Assembly (NCBI GenBank): GCA_016186905.1
Contig: JACPKS010000067.1
Span: 1-38,363 of the forward strand
Direction of reading: 5' to 3'
Length of the DNA: 38,363 bases
From: Deltaproteobacteria bacterium
Lineage (GTDB): Bacteria; Bdellovibrionota; UBA1018; UBA923
Under the pieces are notes generated by a model. It did no database searches, had not been told where the DNA came from, and worked only from the letters and a program-made list of their open reading frames with translations. The translations under genes and the position numbers were made by a program. Positions within the stretch are counted from its first letter, which is position 1. Each line of letters starts with the position of its first letter. Positions 30,387 through 38,363 of this stretch are shown piece by piece.

Positions 30387-30701
30387 AAGGTGCCAGCCTA
30401 CTTTTTACGGTGTGGTGCTTAAAGTTAACATTTTAGTGTTTAGCTTTCAAACGGTGTCTAAATTTTACGCAGATTGCACAGGATTTGAATGTCGTAATTT
30501 CAGCGACTTAACGCATTGTGTGAAACTTGCATGTTTAGGAACTTAAACCAGTTCGTGGGTAGGGGTTATTGAGGGATGACTTGGAATTTCAACATTTTCG
30601 GCACTTTCTGCCGGAATCGCCATGTGCACAAGGGCGTTTCCACCGGTAAGGCTCAACTTTTTCTCCTGAAATTTCGATCTGTTGTGATGAGGGGAAGCGC
30701 C
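30387..30701. other. AT-rich intergenic region between divergent genes
   Basis: Roughly 315 bp without a credible gene, though a frame from 30576 runs into the lipoprotein gene. It is markedly AT-rich from 30415 to 30560. An imperfect dyad (AAAGTTAACA / TGTTTAGCTTT, about 30420-30448) lies near the left gene. I found several weak promoter-like hexamers but no strong pair, so the promoters of both neighbours presumably lie here. Confidence 0.35.
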
Positions 30702-32768
30702 ATGCTTCGGGTTTCGATCACAGCTCTGACGATCTTAAGTGCCGCTATTGCGTTCACGGGCGCACTCACGGGCTGCACGGCCAATGGCCCGCGCACGCCT
30801 TCGAGCACGGGCTCGTCGTCAAAAGCCGCCGCGAGTTCCGCCACCCTTCCGACCGGAAGCTCGGACGCCGCGTTCTCGATCACCCGCGCGTTGCGCTCGA
30901 ACCAAAATCCGACGGCACTTCTTGAGCTCGTCACGACCGACGGTTCGATCGCGTCGTTCTGCCAGAAAAAAGCCGACTGCAAATGCCGCTTCAACTGGAC
31001 CGAAGCCGACGGCACGTTTCGCGAAGCCGATCAGGAGCTCGCCGACGATCCCGAAGTCAACCAGGTGCGCTGCCTGTTCACCCAGGTGTCGACCAACGTC
31101 ACGTTCTTCGACGTCAAGATCATCGTCACCGCGGGCGATGCGACCTCAAACGCGCTTCGCGTGTTCATCGGGTCGCCGAACCCGAGCTTGAACCCCACGC
31201 TGGGCTCGAACTACGTCGCCATCCAGCGCTACATGTGCCGCGATACGATCCGCAAAATGCACGTTCAAAACAAGATCTATTACTACCTTAACGACAGCCT
31301 TCTCGACCCGCGGGTTTGGGATATGGGCTACGCGTTCAACCTTTACACGTCTTCGTTCGGGCTCGACTATGGTGCTACCGCGCGCGGAAACACGCTTCCG
31401 ACCGGATACGAGTGCCCGCCGATTCCGAACGACTCGACGTTCAGCCCCGTCTTCGACCTCAAACTCTACAGCCTGGCGCCCATCGATCTCGCCAATCCGC
31501 TTCTCACCGGTGTGGCCAGCGGCGACGACACGATCTATCCTTCCGACGACAACAAAAATTACACCGGCTGCGTGACGGGCAGCGAAACGACCTGCGAGAA
31601 GTTCAATCTCAACCGCCACGATTATTTTCTCGCCTCGTTCATGGACGGCACGTTCAAAATTCCGGTGTGCGCGATTCACAACGTTTCCAACATCGCGTCG
31701 GCAACACTCAACTGCAAGGTCGACGCGACGAAAGGAACGCCGACACTCGGAAGCGCGGCGCTCGCCGACGCCGGACAAGACATCGTGGGCTTCGCGGCCG
31801 TGCCCGACGCCAACCAGAACTGCCCGAACTCGAACGCCGTGAAGATTCCCGCCGGGAAGAAATGGGCCAAGCTCTGGCGCTTCCGCGCGAGCCTTCCGAT
31901 CCGCACGATTCAAGGCGTGGCGAATATCGGCGACATCGGAAATCTGCTTTGCACGACGCGGAAGAAGGAATGCAAGGGAGCTGGCTCAGGCGCGTTCGTC
32001 AGCACGGGGGTGGATGTAAATGATAGCGGTAATAACGACCCCGCAGCAGTTTCGGTGTGCTGGAGCGTAAGTACTGGAACCGGTCCGAATCTCGGACCCC
32101 AGGGCTCAGGCGTTCTTCCTAGCGGCGCTGGCTTCGGAAATTGTTCCTCCACGGGGAATATCGGAGACAACCAAACCGTTTCGGGGTCCCCCTACCCTGG
32201 CGGCAATCAATATGGCGCGAAGGCCGACGCGACGTCAGGATCATGGACCAAATGCGCCGGTCCCGACGGTCGCAACTGCTGCAACGATTACAACGATTCC
32301 ACTCAAGGCACGAGCCGCAGACCTGCCAACTACACACTGGGCGGCGACCGATGCACGCCCGCGCTCGTGGGCTTAAACAGCGCGGCAAGCGACGGAGGCC
32401 TGGCACAAGACGTCTGGCTTTACGGAAACGGCGCGCGCGGCCCCTGCATCGAAGCCGACACCGATTCAAGCGGCAAACTCAAACTCACGAGCTTTCCCGA
32501 CTCGCTCGGCGCGTTCATCCTCTCGCCGGTTGCGATCGACGGCAACAGCCGCTTCGATTACGTGTACGTCGTAACACCCACGCGCGTGACGGTCGAGAAC
32601 CTGCAAAACCCGAGCGACCCCGTGGGACAGCAGTTCATTCCGAAAAGATTTCTGCCGAACTCGCCGAACCCGGTTGTCTATGGGCTTGAGGCCGGCTCGG
32701 ACAATTCGTCGAACAGCAGCACGCGCACCGCGACTTTTCCGCTCTGCGTGCTGCAGGACTCGAAGTGA
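30702..32768 (+). CDS. Lipoprotein of unknown function, 688 aa
   Basis: A lipoprotein signal peptide ends in the lipobox LTGC (Cys25), followed by a Ser/Thr-rich linker to about residue 60. The first globular part has paired cysteines (CQKKADCKCRFNWTEADG), a segment matched by CKCRYVWAE in the next gene. Other Cys-rich stretches occur (RYMCRDTIRKMH; CAGPDGRNCCNDYND). The start at 30702 follows GAGGGG; frames reaching further upstream lack a signal peptide. It overlaps the next gene's possible GTG by 4 bp and is probably co-transcribed. I recognise no family; the paralogy suggests a pair of large envelope lipoproteins, with Lgt available in the window. Confidence 0.75.
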   Translation: MLRVSITALTILSAAIAFTGALTGCTANGPRTPSSTGSSSKAAASSATLPTGSSDAAFSITRALRSNQNPTALLELVTTDGSIASFCQKKADCKCRFNWTEADGTFREADQELADDPEVNQVRCLFTQVSTNVTFFDVKIIVTAGDATSNALRVFIGSPNPSLNPTLGSNYVAIQRYMCRDTIRKMHVQNKIYYYLNDSLLDPRVWDMGYAFNLYTSSFGLDYGATARGNTLPTGYECPPIPNDSTFSPVFDLKLYSLAPIDLANPLLTGVASGDDTIYPSDDNKNYTGCVTGSETTCEKFNLNRHDYFLASFMDGTFKIPVCAIHNVSNIASATLNCKVDATKGTPTLGSAALADAGQDIVGFAAVPDANQNCPNSNAVKIPAGKKWAKLWRFRASLPIRTIQGVANIGDIGNLLCTTRKKECKGAGSGAFVSTGVDVNDSGNNDPAAVSVCWSVSTGTGPNLGPQGSGVLPSGAGFGNCSSTGNIGDNQTVSGSPYPGGNQYGAKADATSGSWTKCAGPDGRNCCNDYNDSTQGTSRRPANYTLGGDRCTPALVGLNSAASDGGLAQDVWLYGNGARGPCIEADTDSSGKLKLTSFPDSLGAFILSPVAIDGNSRFDYVYVVTPTRVTVENLQNPSDPVGQQFIPKRFLPNSPNPVVYGLEAGSDNSSNSSTRTATFPLCVLQDSK

Positions 32769-32776
32769 GGAAGGGA

Positions 32777-34717
32777 ATGGAACGAAGGGCTCTTGAAATG
32801 AGAACAGCCGCGAATCGAGCGAGTTCAGCCATGCTTGTTCTCGCAGTCGCGCTAGTACTGCCGCTATTCCTGGCGGCGTGCCTGAACAACGTCGGCTCGA
32901 GCGCCACGGGCCGCCAGGCGGCCTCGACTTCTTCGACAACGACGACTTCCTCGAGCTCGAACTCCACTGCGTCGTTTACGATCTTGTCGGCAACCGTCGG
33001 CACGGCCTCGGGCAACACTCCTCCCACGGCCACACTTGCCTTCAACGCCAACAGCGCCACGCGAAACTTAAACGACGTGTGCATCGTGCAAGCGAGCTCG
33101 AGCAACAACGACGCCGCGCGGGCCTGCAAGTGCCGCTACGTTTGGGCCGAGACGAATGCTTCGGATTCGAGCGTGAACAACCGCACGGTCGACACCGATC
33201 CCACGCAGATCACGAAGTTTCAGGTGCAGTGCCCGGTTCCGAAGGTCTACTCAAGCGAGATCGCCGACAATACCATCGTCAAGATCTCTTTCGTGCCCGA
33301 TACCGCCAAGGGAAACAACTCCGGTTTTTCGACCAACCAGTTCAATTTCAAGAAAACTTCGACGGGTACTACCGGCGACTTTCGCGACGTGGAAGGCCGC
33401 AGCTACAAAAATATCTTCCACTATGTCTGCTACGACAAATGGGGGAAAGCGCTCTCGATCCAACACAAGGTCACCGTCGCGACGACCGACCCGACGACCG
33501 GCGAACAGCACTTTCTGCCTCTAGCCAACGAGTTCGAGACCGGAACGCAAACGATCTCCACGTATTCCGCGCAAAGTTACTACTACGATTTTTACGTTCG
33601 CAGCAACGAGATCGGCTCGATCAATTCCGGAAACGAGTCCTTCACCTGCCCGATGGTGAACGTCAACGGCCTGCCGAGTTTTTATCCTCTCGATTCTTCG
33701 TTCGCCCTGGCGCTGAACCCGAGCAAAGACTTCAACCTCGCGGTCACGGCGCCGATGGTGATCACCACTCAATCACTCACCATCGAAACACTGGGATACG
33801 CCGCCAAACCCAATAGCGACGGCACCTGCCCCGCGTTTCTCGATTCCAACGGAAAAATCCGCCGCACTTTTCGTTTGAGGCAGTTTTCCGCGATCTATCC
33901 GCTTCGGTTCGACGCCAATGGTGACGTCAAGGACCAGGCGCAAGCACTCAATGTCGTTTACGTTCTCGACCGGCCCGTCGACAAAACCGGGCAGGACCCG
34001 ATGAAACCCATCACGCGGCTCGGGCCCAAGCCCTGCCCGTTCAGCTACAAGACCGCGCAGTTCGGCTACAAGTGCATGAGCGACGCCACCCTTTCGGGCT
34101 GGAACATCGACGGCACGCAAATCACCGGCGATCCCGCCTGCCCGATCTATCCGCCGCCGCCGCCGTCAACGTTGAAATCCGACGGCACGCTCGTGGTTCG
34201 CCCCTACAAGCCGTTCGTGCCGCACTTTCTCGAGAACACGGCGTTCAAAGCCTGCGCGTTCCAGTCTGGAACGCCGGTCGACCCCGAGATCGCGCTCTCG
34301 CACGACGACGGTGTTTTCACCGCCGGCGTCGGGCCGTTTGATTTCTACTGCGCCAAACACTACCCGGCGGCGGGCGCGATCATTCCGCCGCCCAACGGCG
34401 ATCCGTTCGACAAGCCGCCCGGCGATTGTTCGCTGTCGGATAGCGCGACGGCGATCAAGACCGACAAAACATTCGCCTGCGCGAAGTCGTATGACCCTTA
34501 CAACGGCGTGATGAATACTCCGCAGGCCGGCTGCTGCCAGATTTGCTCGGGCTCCAGCTGTGTGGCCCAGGGCGGCGGCACGACCGCCGCCGGAAGAAAC
34601 GGCGCCTTCTCTCCGCCGCAGGACGTCGGCAACCCCGCGCAGGCCATGAAGCTACTGCAGCGCGCGGTTCCCAATCAGACGGGCGGCGGCGGGTGTTTTG
34701 ATCCTTTCGAGCCGTAA
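32777..34717 (+). CDS. Lipoprotein paralogue of unknown function, 646 aa
   Basis: The lipobox LAAC gives the lipidated Cys35, followed by a Ser/Thr stretch of about 25 residues. It resembles the upstream protein in the N-terminal third: CKCRYVWAE matches CKCRFNWTE, then a nearby segment around KFQVQCPVP is followed by KISFVPDTA, and HYVCYDKWGKALSIQHKV corresponds to RYMCRDTIRKMHVQNKI. A Pro-rich stretch (CPIYPPPPPSTLK) and a Cys-rich end (GCCQICSGSSC) follow. I choose the ATG at 32777 (AGGA 5 bp upstream); a GTG at 32765 overlapping the previous stop is possible. Only 2 bp separate it from the pseudouridine synthase gene. Confidence 0.75.
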   Translation: MERRALEMRTAANRASSAMLVLAVALVLPLFLAACLNNVGSSATGRQAASTSSTTTTSSSSNSTASFTILSATVGTASGNTPPTATLAFNANSATRNLNDVCIVQASSSNNDAARACKCRYVWAETNASDSSVNNRTVDTDPTQITKFQVQCPVPKVYSSEIADNTIVKISFVPDTAKGNNSGFSTNQFNFKKTSTGTTGDFRDVEGRSYKNIFHYVCYDKWGKALSIQHKVTVATTDPTTGEQHFLPLANEFETGTQTISTYSAQSYYYDFYVRSNEIGSINSGNESFTCPMVNVNGLPSFYPLDSSFALALNPSKDFNLAVTAPMVITTQSLTIETLGYAAKPNSDGTCPAFLDSNGKIRRTFRLRQFSAIYPLRFDANGDVKDQAQALNVVYVLDRPVDKTGQDPMKPITRLGPKPCPFSYKTAQFGYKCMSDATLSGWNIDGTQITGDPACPIYPPPPPSTLKSDGTLVVRPYKPFVPHFLENTAFKACAFQSGTPVDPEIALSHDDGVFTAGVGPFDFYCAKHYPAAGAIIPPPNGDPFDKPPGDCSLSDSATAIKTDKTFACAKSYDPYNGVMNTPQAGCCQICSGSSCVAQGGGTTAAGRNGAFSPPQDVGNPAQAMKLLQRAVPNQTGGGGCFDPFEP

Positions 34718-34719
34718 AA

Positions 34720-35814
34720 ATGAGCATCTCATCCAGCCGGCGCCGGTTCGTCGCGGGCGGGCACGTCGCGGAAAATCAAGAATGCGACATTGAGTCGTTT
34801 CTTCGCGACCACGCAGGCCTTCAGCCCCGATCCAAAATCAAGCGCGCGTTTCTTTCGGGCGGTATCCGCCTCAATGGCAAGCACGTCACGCGCACGCGAC
34901 GGATTAAAACCGGCGACGTCGTCGAAGTCGAAATGGACGGCCTTTATCTGAAGGCCGAAGCACGCATCGCTCCGAATGAAAAACTTCCGCTCGTGATCCT
35001 GACGCAAACGCCAGAGCTCGTTGCCGTGAACAAGCCCACCGGACAAAACGCCCACCCGCTCGGCCCAAGCGAAACGAATACGGCGATCAACGCGCTGGCA
35101 AGCCGCTTTCCGGAAACCGCGCTGGCCTTTCGCCCCGAAAAGCCGCTTGAAGGCGGCCTCGTTCATCGCATCGACCGGGGCACCTCCGGAATTCTCGTCT
35201 GCGCGAGAACGCGCGAGGCCTGGGAACGAATCCGGCGCCACTGGCGCGCGCCTTCAAGCGAGAAAGTGTATCTGGCATGGCTCACGGGCGCGCTCGACGC
35301 CGCCATGACGGTCGAATGCTGGCTCGCGCGCGATCCGAAATCCGCGAAACGAATGCGCGTCTCGCCGACTAAACCCCTTGACCGCGCGGCGTGGAAGGCG
35401 GAGACGTCTTTTCTGACGATCCGTCACACCGAGCTGGCGACACTGGCACTCATCCGGATTCACACCGGAGTCACGCACCAGATCCGCGCGACCGCCCAAA
35501 CGCTCGGTCACCCCGTCGCGGGCGACGCGGTTTATCTTAACGAGAAAAAACACCACGCGGCGCGGATCATCCACCGCGAACCTCTTGCCCCCGCGACGCG
35601 CGCGCTGCTCGAAAGTTTGCGCGAAAGAATCAGTCCCGAGAATCTCGGCGGAGCGGCGAGCGCGCCCGCCACGAAAATTCAAGCCAAGGCGCCGCCACGC
35701 ACGGGGGAAGACGCCGGCGCTTTCCTGCTTCACGCGCTCTGGCTGCGCGTCGACGGAATCGAAGGCCTTACGGCCGGGATCTACTGCCCTCCGCCCGGCT
35801 CCTTCGCGCGCTGA
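34720..35814 (+). CDS. RluA-family pseudouridine synthase, 364 aa
   Basis: An rRNA/tRNA uridine isomerase. The N-terminal part (SKIKRAFLSGGIRLNGKHV, about 38-56, then KTGDVVEVEM) is an S4-like RNA-binding domain. The catalytic motif HRIDRGTSGILV lies at 149-160 with catalytic Asp152. ELVAVNKPTGQNAHP (99-113), KVYLAWLTG and HTGVTHQIRATAQTLGHPVAGDAVY are the other conserved family segments. A C-terminal tail of 60 residues beyond the barrel is longer than usual and ends in a strand (FLLHALWLRVDG) near an overlap with the convergent MFS gene. Which uridine it modifies cannot be told. Confidence 0.92.
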   Translation: MSISSSRRRFVAGGHVAENQECDIESFLRDHAGLQPRSKIKRAFLSGGIRLNGKHVTRTRRIKTGDVVEVEMDGLYLKAEARIAPNEKLPLVILTQTPELVAVNKPTGQNAHPLGPSETNTAINALASRFPETALAFRPEKPLEGGLVHRIDRGTSGILVCARTREAWERIRRHWRAPSSEKVYLAWLTGALDAAMTVECWLARDPKSAKRMRVSPTKPLDRAAWKAETSFLTIRHTELATLALIRIHTGVTHQIRATAQTLGHPVAGDAVYLNEKKHHAARIIHREPLAPATRALLESLRERISPENLGGAASAPATKIQAKAPPRTGEDAGAFLLHALWLRVDGIEGLTAGIYCPPPGSFAR

Positions 35815-36973
35815 AGTAAGCAGACGCCGTCACCACCGCGACGGCAGCCCCCGACGAAAGAACAAGAAACCGCGCGATCTCGCCGCGCGCGACGAACCCG
35901 CCCACGACCGCCGCCACCGCGGCACAAACCGCGCGATCGACGATCGACTCCAGCGAAAGAACCGTGGCGCGCACGCCCGAATCGGGAATCGCGTCGTTCA
36001 TCATCTGCATCTGCACCGGAGTCGAAAGGCCTACGCCGAACGCGAACACGCAGAGGCCGATCAGCGCCGCGACCTGTCCTCCGTAGCCGGTCACCACGAG
36101 ACTCGCGGCAATAAGAACCGTGTAGCTCACTATTCGCGCGCGATCCGACGCACGGTGAAGATCCGGCCGCCACGATCCCAGCGCCTCGAACAACGTCATG
36201 AGCCCCATCACCGCGCCGTGGTGCGCGTTGGCGATTCCCTTTTCGAGCAGAATCGGCTGAAAGAGATTGACCTGGCAGATGCGCGCGAGAACGAAGATGC
36301 CGATGCCTTGAAACATGACCGGGACGATCGCGGGGTGCTTTCGGATCGTCGCGAAGACGCCGCTGAATCTCGCCATGAGCATCGTCTCGGCCGTTTTATT
36401 CGCGCTTCGCGCGTGTGCTGGATCCAACCTCCACGCGAACCATACCGCGATCGCCGAGGACACCGCCGTGAGCACGTAGGGAAGCGCGACTTTCCACTCC
36501 ATCAGATACCCCACCGCGCCCCAGCACACTACTTTTCCGGCAAGCCCCAGCGCTCGCGCCCTTCCCTCATAACGTTTGTACTGAGCGGCGGCCCCTCGCG
36601 AGCGCAAATGCTCATAGAGATACGCGCTCGCCGCGCCCGAGATGAGCGAACGCGCCGCCGCGATGAAAAGAAAATGGAGCAAAAAACCGGCGTAGCTCGT
36701 CCAAAATACGGGAAGAAGATTCGCGGCGAGCAAGGTGCCCGCCCCCGCGCGCATGGCTGCGCGGCTTCCGAACCGGTCGGCAAGCAGCCCGGTCGGTATC
36801 TCGGCCAGGCAAAACGCGAGATAATAGAGGCTTTGAATGCGAAAAATCCGGGCATCCGAAAGCCCGAAGCGCCGCTGGTATTCGTAAAAAACCGGAACCC
36901 AGAGCAGCAGCGAGAAAAAAAACTGGAAGGCGTAGTAGACGCGGATCGTGCGCTCGGGCCCCGTGGCGCGCAT
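35768..36973 (-). CDS. MFS transporter, 401 aa
   Basis: An inner-membrane permease with about 12 hydrophobic segments. The loop 2-3 motif reads AEIPTGLLADRFGSRAAMRAG (about 58-78), a good match to the GxLaDrxGrr pattern. It resembles the transporter at 10544-11782 in the placement of motif and central loop. I use the ATG at 36973; a GTG at 36979 overlapping the upstream stop is equally possible and would add two residues. The 3' end overlaps the pseudouridine synthase gene by 47 bp in convergent orientation. The substrate is unknown. Confidence 0.85.
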   Translation of the reverse strand: MRATGPERTIRVYYAFQFFFSLLLWVPVFYEYQRRFGLSDARIFRIQSLYYLAFCLAEIPTGLLADRFGSRAAMRAGAGTLLAANLLPVFWTSYAGFLLHFLFIAAARSLISGAASAYLYEHLRSRGAAAQYKRYEGRARALGLAGKVVCWGAVGYLMEWKVALPYVLTAVSSAIAVWFAWRLDPAHARSANKTAETMLMARFSGVFATIRKHPAIVPVMFQGIGIFVLARICQVNLFQPILLEKGIANAHHGAVMGLMTLFEALGSWRPDLHRASDRARIVSYTVLIAASLVVTGYGGQVAALIGLCVFAFGVGLSTPVQMQMMNDAIPDSGVRATVLSLESIVDRAVCAAVAAVVGGFVARGEIARFLVLSSGAAVAVVTASAYFSARRSRAEGSRSRP

Positions 36974-36975
36974 GC

Positions 36976-38363
36976 TCACTTCGAGTACGGACGAAGCTGA
37001 ACGATCTTGAGCACCGGCGGCGCCTTGTCGCCCGGCGAAACGAGTGCCTCTTCGTCGGGCCCCGCCACCCATTCGATGTCGAGCGGCATCGCGAACGTGT
37101 AGTCGCGCGAGAAGTGCGCCTGAAGCAAACGGCCGGCGAACGCGAGATCCTGCAGAAGCGCCTTGCGGTCGTCGCTCAAATCTTTTTCGGCATCCCCGAT
37201 CGAAAGCGTGCGGCCGCCGCCTTCGACCGAGTTGTAGAGATACTGAAACGGCAGCTCCTCGCCGTGCACGACGCTCCCCACCGATTTCGCCGAAACGTTG
37301 ACGTACACGTTCCGAAAATCGCCGCGGTTCATCGGATTCGTCGTGACGAGCACGCCGCCGATATCTGCGCTTGCCTCTTCCTGCACGATCACGCCCATGT
37401 AGCAGTCGTCGAGCGAGATGCCGGCCTGGTGCACGAAGCGCACGCTCCTGGGAGAAAGCTGCGAAGCCCAAACGTCTTTGATGGCCTGAAAAAGTTTCTC
37501 GGCGGTGGTCACGTGGATGATCGACTCGTACATTCCCGCGGCCGAGAAGTTCTCGAGGTCTTCGGCGTTCGACGAGCTGCGCACGACGAAACTCGAGACG
37601 CCGCCCAGCGTGCCCGCGATTTCGGAGTCGATGTAGTCGCGGATGCGGTCCGGAATGCGGATCGCGCGGATCATCTGCTGGAGTTGCACGCAGACGGCGT
37701 CGATCTCGCGGCGGTCGAGCTCGAGCGCCATCTTGAGCTTTCCAAGCGCCTGCTGCACCTTTGGCGACGATTCGAGCACCGTCTGCTGCACCGAAAACGG
37801 AATCGCGATGCCGCGCGGGATGCGGATCTTCGCGCGCAGAAAATCCAAAGCCGCGGCTGCGAGCGCGTGCGCGTCCGCGTCCGCGGGAAGACCCAGGTGG
37901 CTCGCGAGATACGGCAGCAGGTTCGCCCTGGGCGGACGCCTCACCTTGTAGAACCCGAGCATCCGCTCCGAGCCGTGCGCGAGGACGTGAAACAGCTCGC
38001 CCAGGTTCGCGGCCTTCGTGCCGTAGCGAAAACGACCGCTCATGCGCAGGCGGTCAAGCCCCACGATCGGCGTGTTGACGGTCTCGGGTTCTTCGAGCCG
38101 AATGCGCTGAATGCTCCATGAGGGGCGCTGCGGAATCTCGGCCGGACGATCGACTTTTTCAAGCGTGATGCGCGAGGAGTTCATGTCGACGGCGTAACGC
38201 ACCCACTGCCCGTCGAGCTGTTTGGCGGCGATCTCTTCAAGCACGCCGATTTGGATCGCGTTCGGAATTTGCCAGCCCGTCGCCAGCACGTTGGTGTGCG
38301 AGAGCGGAGTCGTGTGATTGGCGTTGATGACGCCGGCGATGCGCGGAATGTCGTCGGGCACCC
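36976..38363 (-). CDS. PEP/pyruvate-binding (PEP synthase/GWD-like) protein, partial
   Basis: The gene runs off the right edge, so the N-terminus is missing. The visible 461 residues open with a swivelling phosphohistidine domain (HTTPLSHTNVLATGWQIPNA, the phospho-His likely in PLSHTN). An ATP-grasp domain of the PPDK N-terminal type follows: YGTKAANLGEL, IPRGIAIPFSV, FVVRSSSNAEDLENFSAAGMYESI, IVQEEASADIGGVLVTTNP and DIEWVAG. This order, with the His domain before the ATP-grasp domain, is the reverse of PEP synthase but matches glucan water dikinases and related bacterial proteins. It sits immediately before the MFS gene with a 1- to 4-bp gap or overlap. Substrate unknown; a phosphotransfer from ATP to a sugar polymer or pyruvate is the family's theme. 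Confidence 0.8.
   Translation of the reverse strand, partial: VPDDIPRIAGVINANHTTPLSHTNVLATGWQIPNAIQIGVLEEIAAKQLDGQWVRYAVDMNSSRITLEKVDRPAEIPQRPSWSIQRIRLEEPETVNTPIVGLDRLRMSGRFRYGTKAANLGELFHVLAHGSERMLGFYKVRRPPRANLLPYLASHLGLPADADAHALAAAALDFLRAKIRIPRGIAIPFSVQQTVLESSPKVQQALGKLKMALELDRREIDAVCVQLQQMIRAIRIPDRIRDYIDSEIAGTLGGVSSFVVRSSSNAEDLENFSAAGMYESIIHVTTAEKLFQAIKDVWASQLSPRSVRFVHQAGISLDDCYMGVIVQEEASADIGGVLVTTNPMNRGDFRNVYVNVSAKSVGSVVHGEELPFQYLYNSVEGGGRTLSIGDAEKDLSDDRKALLQDLAFAGRLLQAHFSRDYTFAMPLDIEWVAGPDEEALVSPGDKAPPVLKIVQLRPYSK

Noticed and set aside
1..38363. CRISPR array, insertion sequence or prophage
   Set aside because: No regularly spaced repeats, transposase, integrase or phage structural genes are present in the window.

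Overview
The window reads as chromosome of a free-living Gram-negative bacterium of fairly high GC content. It encodes Lgt, two large lipoproteins, an outer-membrane porin-like barrel, the lipid II flippase MurJ and a muropeptide-recycling set (LdcA, Mpl). The density of exported proteases, nuclease-like proteins and lipoproteins, together with a probable DUF507 gene, would fit a Bdellovibrionota/Oligoflexia-type or other former deltaproteobacterial lineage. That placement is inference: no rRNA or other decisive marker is present.

Left end (1-4750) is an accessory patch. It opens with about 400 bp of hairpin-rich DNA carrying a fragment that looks like the 3' end of a tRNA, including CCA. Then come three small toxin-antitoxin modules: an intact HigB/HigA-like pair; an addiction-module antitoxin with a frameshifted ParE-like toxin; and an intact RelE/HigB-like toxin with an XRE antitoxin. 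A chimeric 317-bp remnant (2801-3117) is built from pieces of two of the upstream genes. An exported protein of unknown function (3196-4335) and a PIN-domain remnant follow.

The 4792-16906 block is mostly ordinary chromosome. It holds LemA, a small membrane protein, an LdcA / serine hydrolase / Mpl muropeptide-recycling cluster, a SprT-like metalloprotein, a zinc-ribbon protein, an MFS transporter, a secreted thermolysin-like (M4) protease with a clear terminator, a three-gene overlapping operon (PHA-granule-type protein, MurJ, DUF507-like) and a GT2 glycosyltransferase.

The most unusual stretch is 16917-20068. Two divergent, lower-GC genes encode exported proteins with enzyme folds normally found inside cells: a primase-like TOPRIM (DUF3854-like) protein and a PD-(D/E)XK nuclease-like protein. 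Both carry a short Cys...Leu-x-Pro motif just after the signal peptide, and the exported protein at 3196-4335 has a similar one. Immediately downstream lies a strongly folded sequence that looks like an independent small RNA on the minus strand, ending in seven U residues.

From 20323 to 30386 there is an exported protein, a matrixin metalloprotease fused to an outer-membrane barrel, Lgt, a metal-uptake operon (porin, binding protein, permease, but no ATPase) behind a perfect 8-2-8 palindrome, a methyltransferase, an acyl-CoA dehydrogenase and a polytopic membrane protein. The right end (30702-38363) has two paralogous large lipoproteins in tandem, an RluA-type pseudouridine synthase, a second MFS transporter and a PEP-synthase-like ATP-grasp protein cut by the window edge. 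Genes are tightly packed, with many 4-bp stop/start overlaps and three convergent pairs that overlap at their 3' ends.
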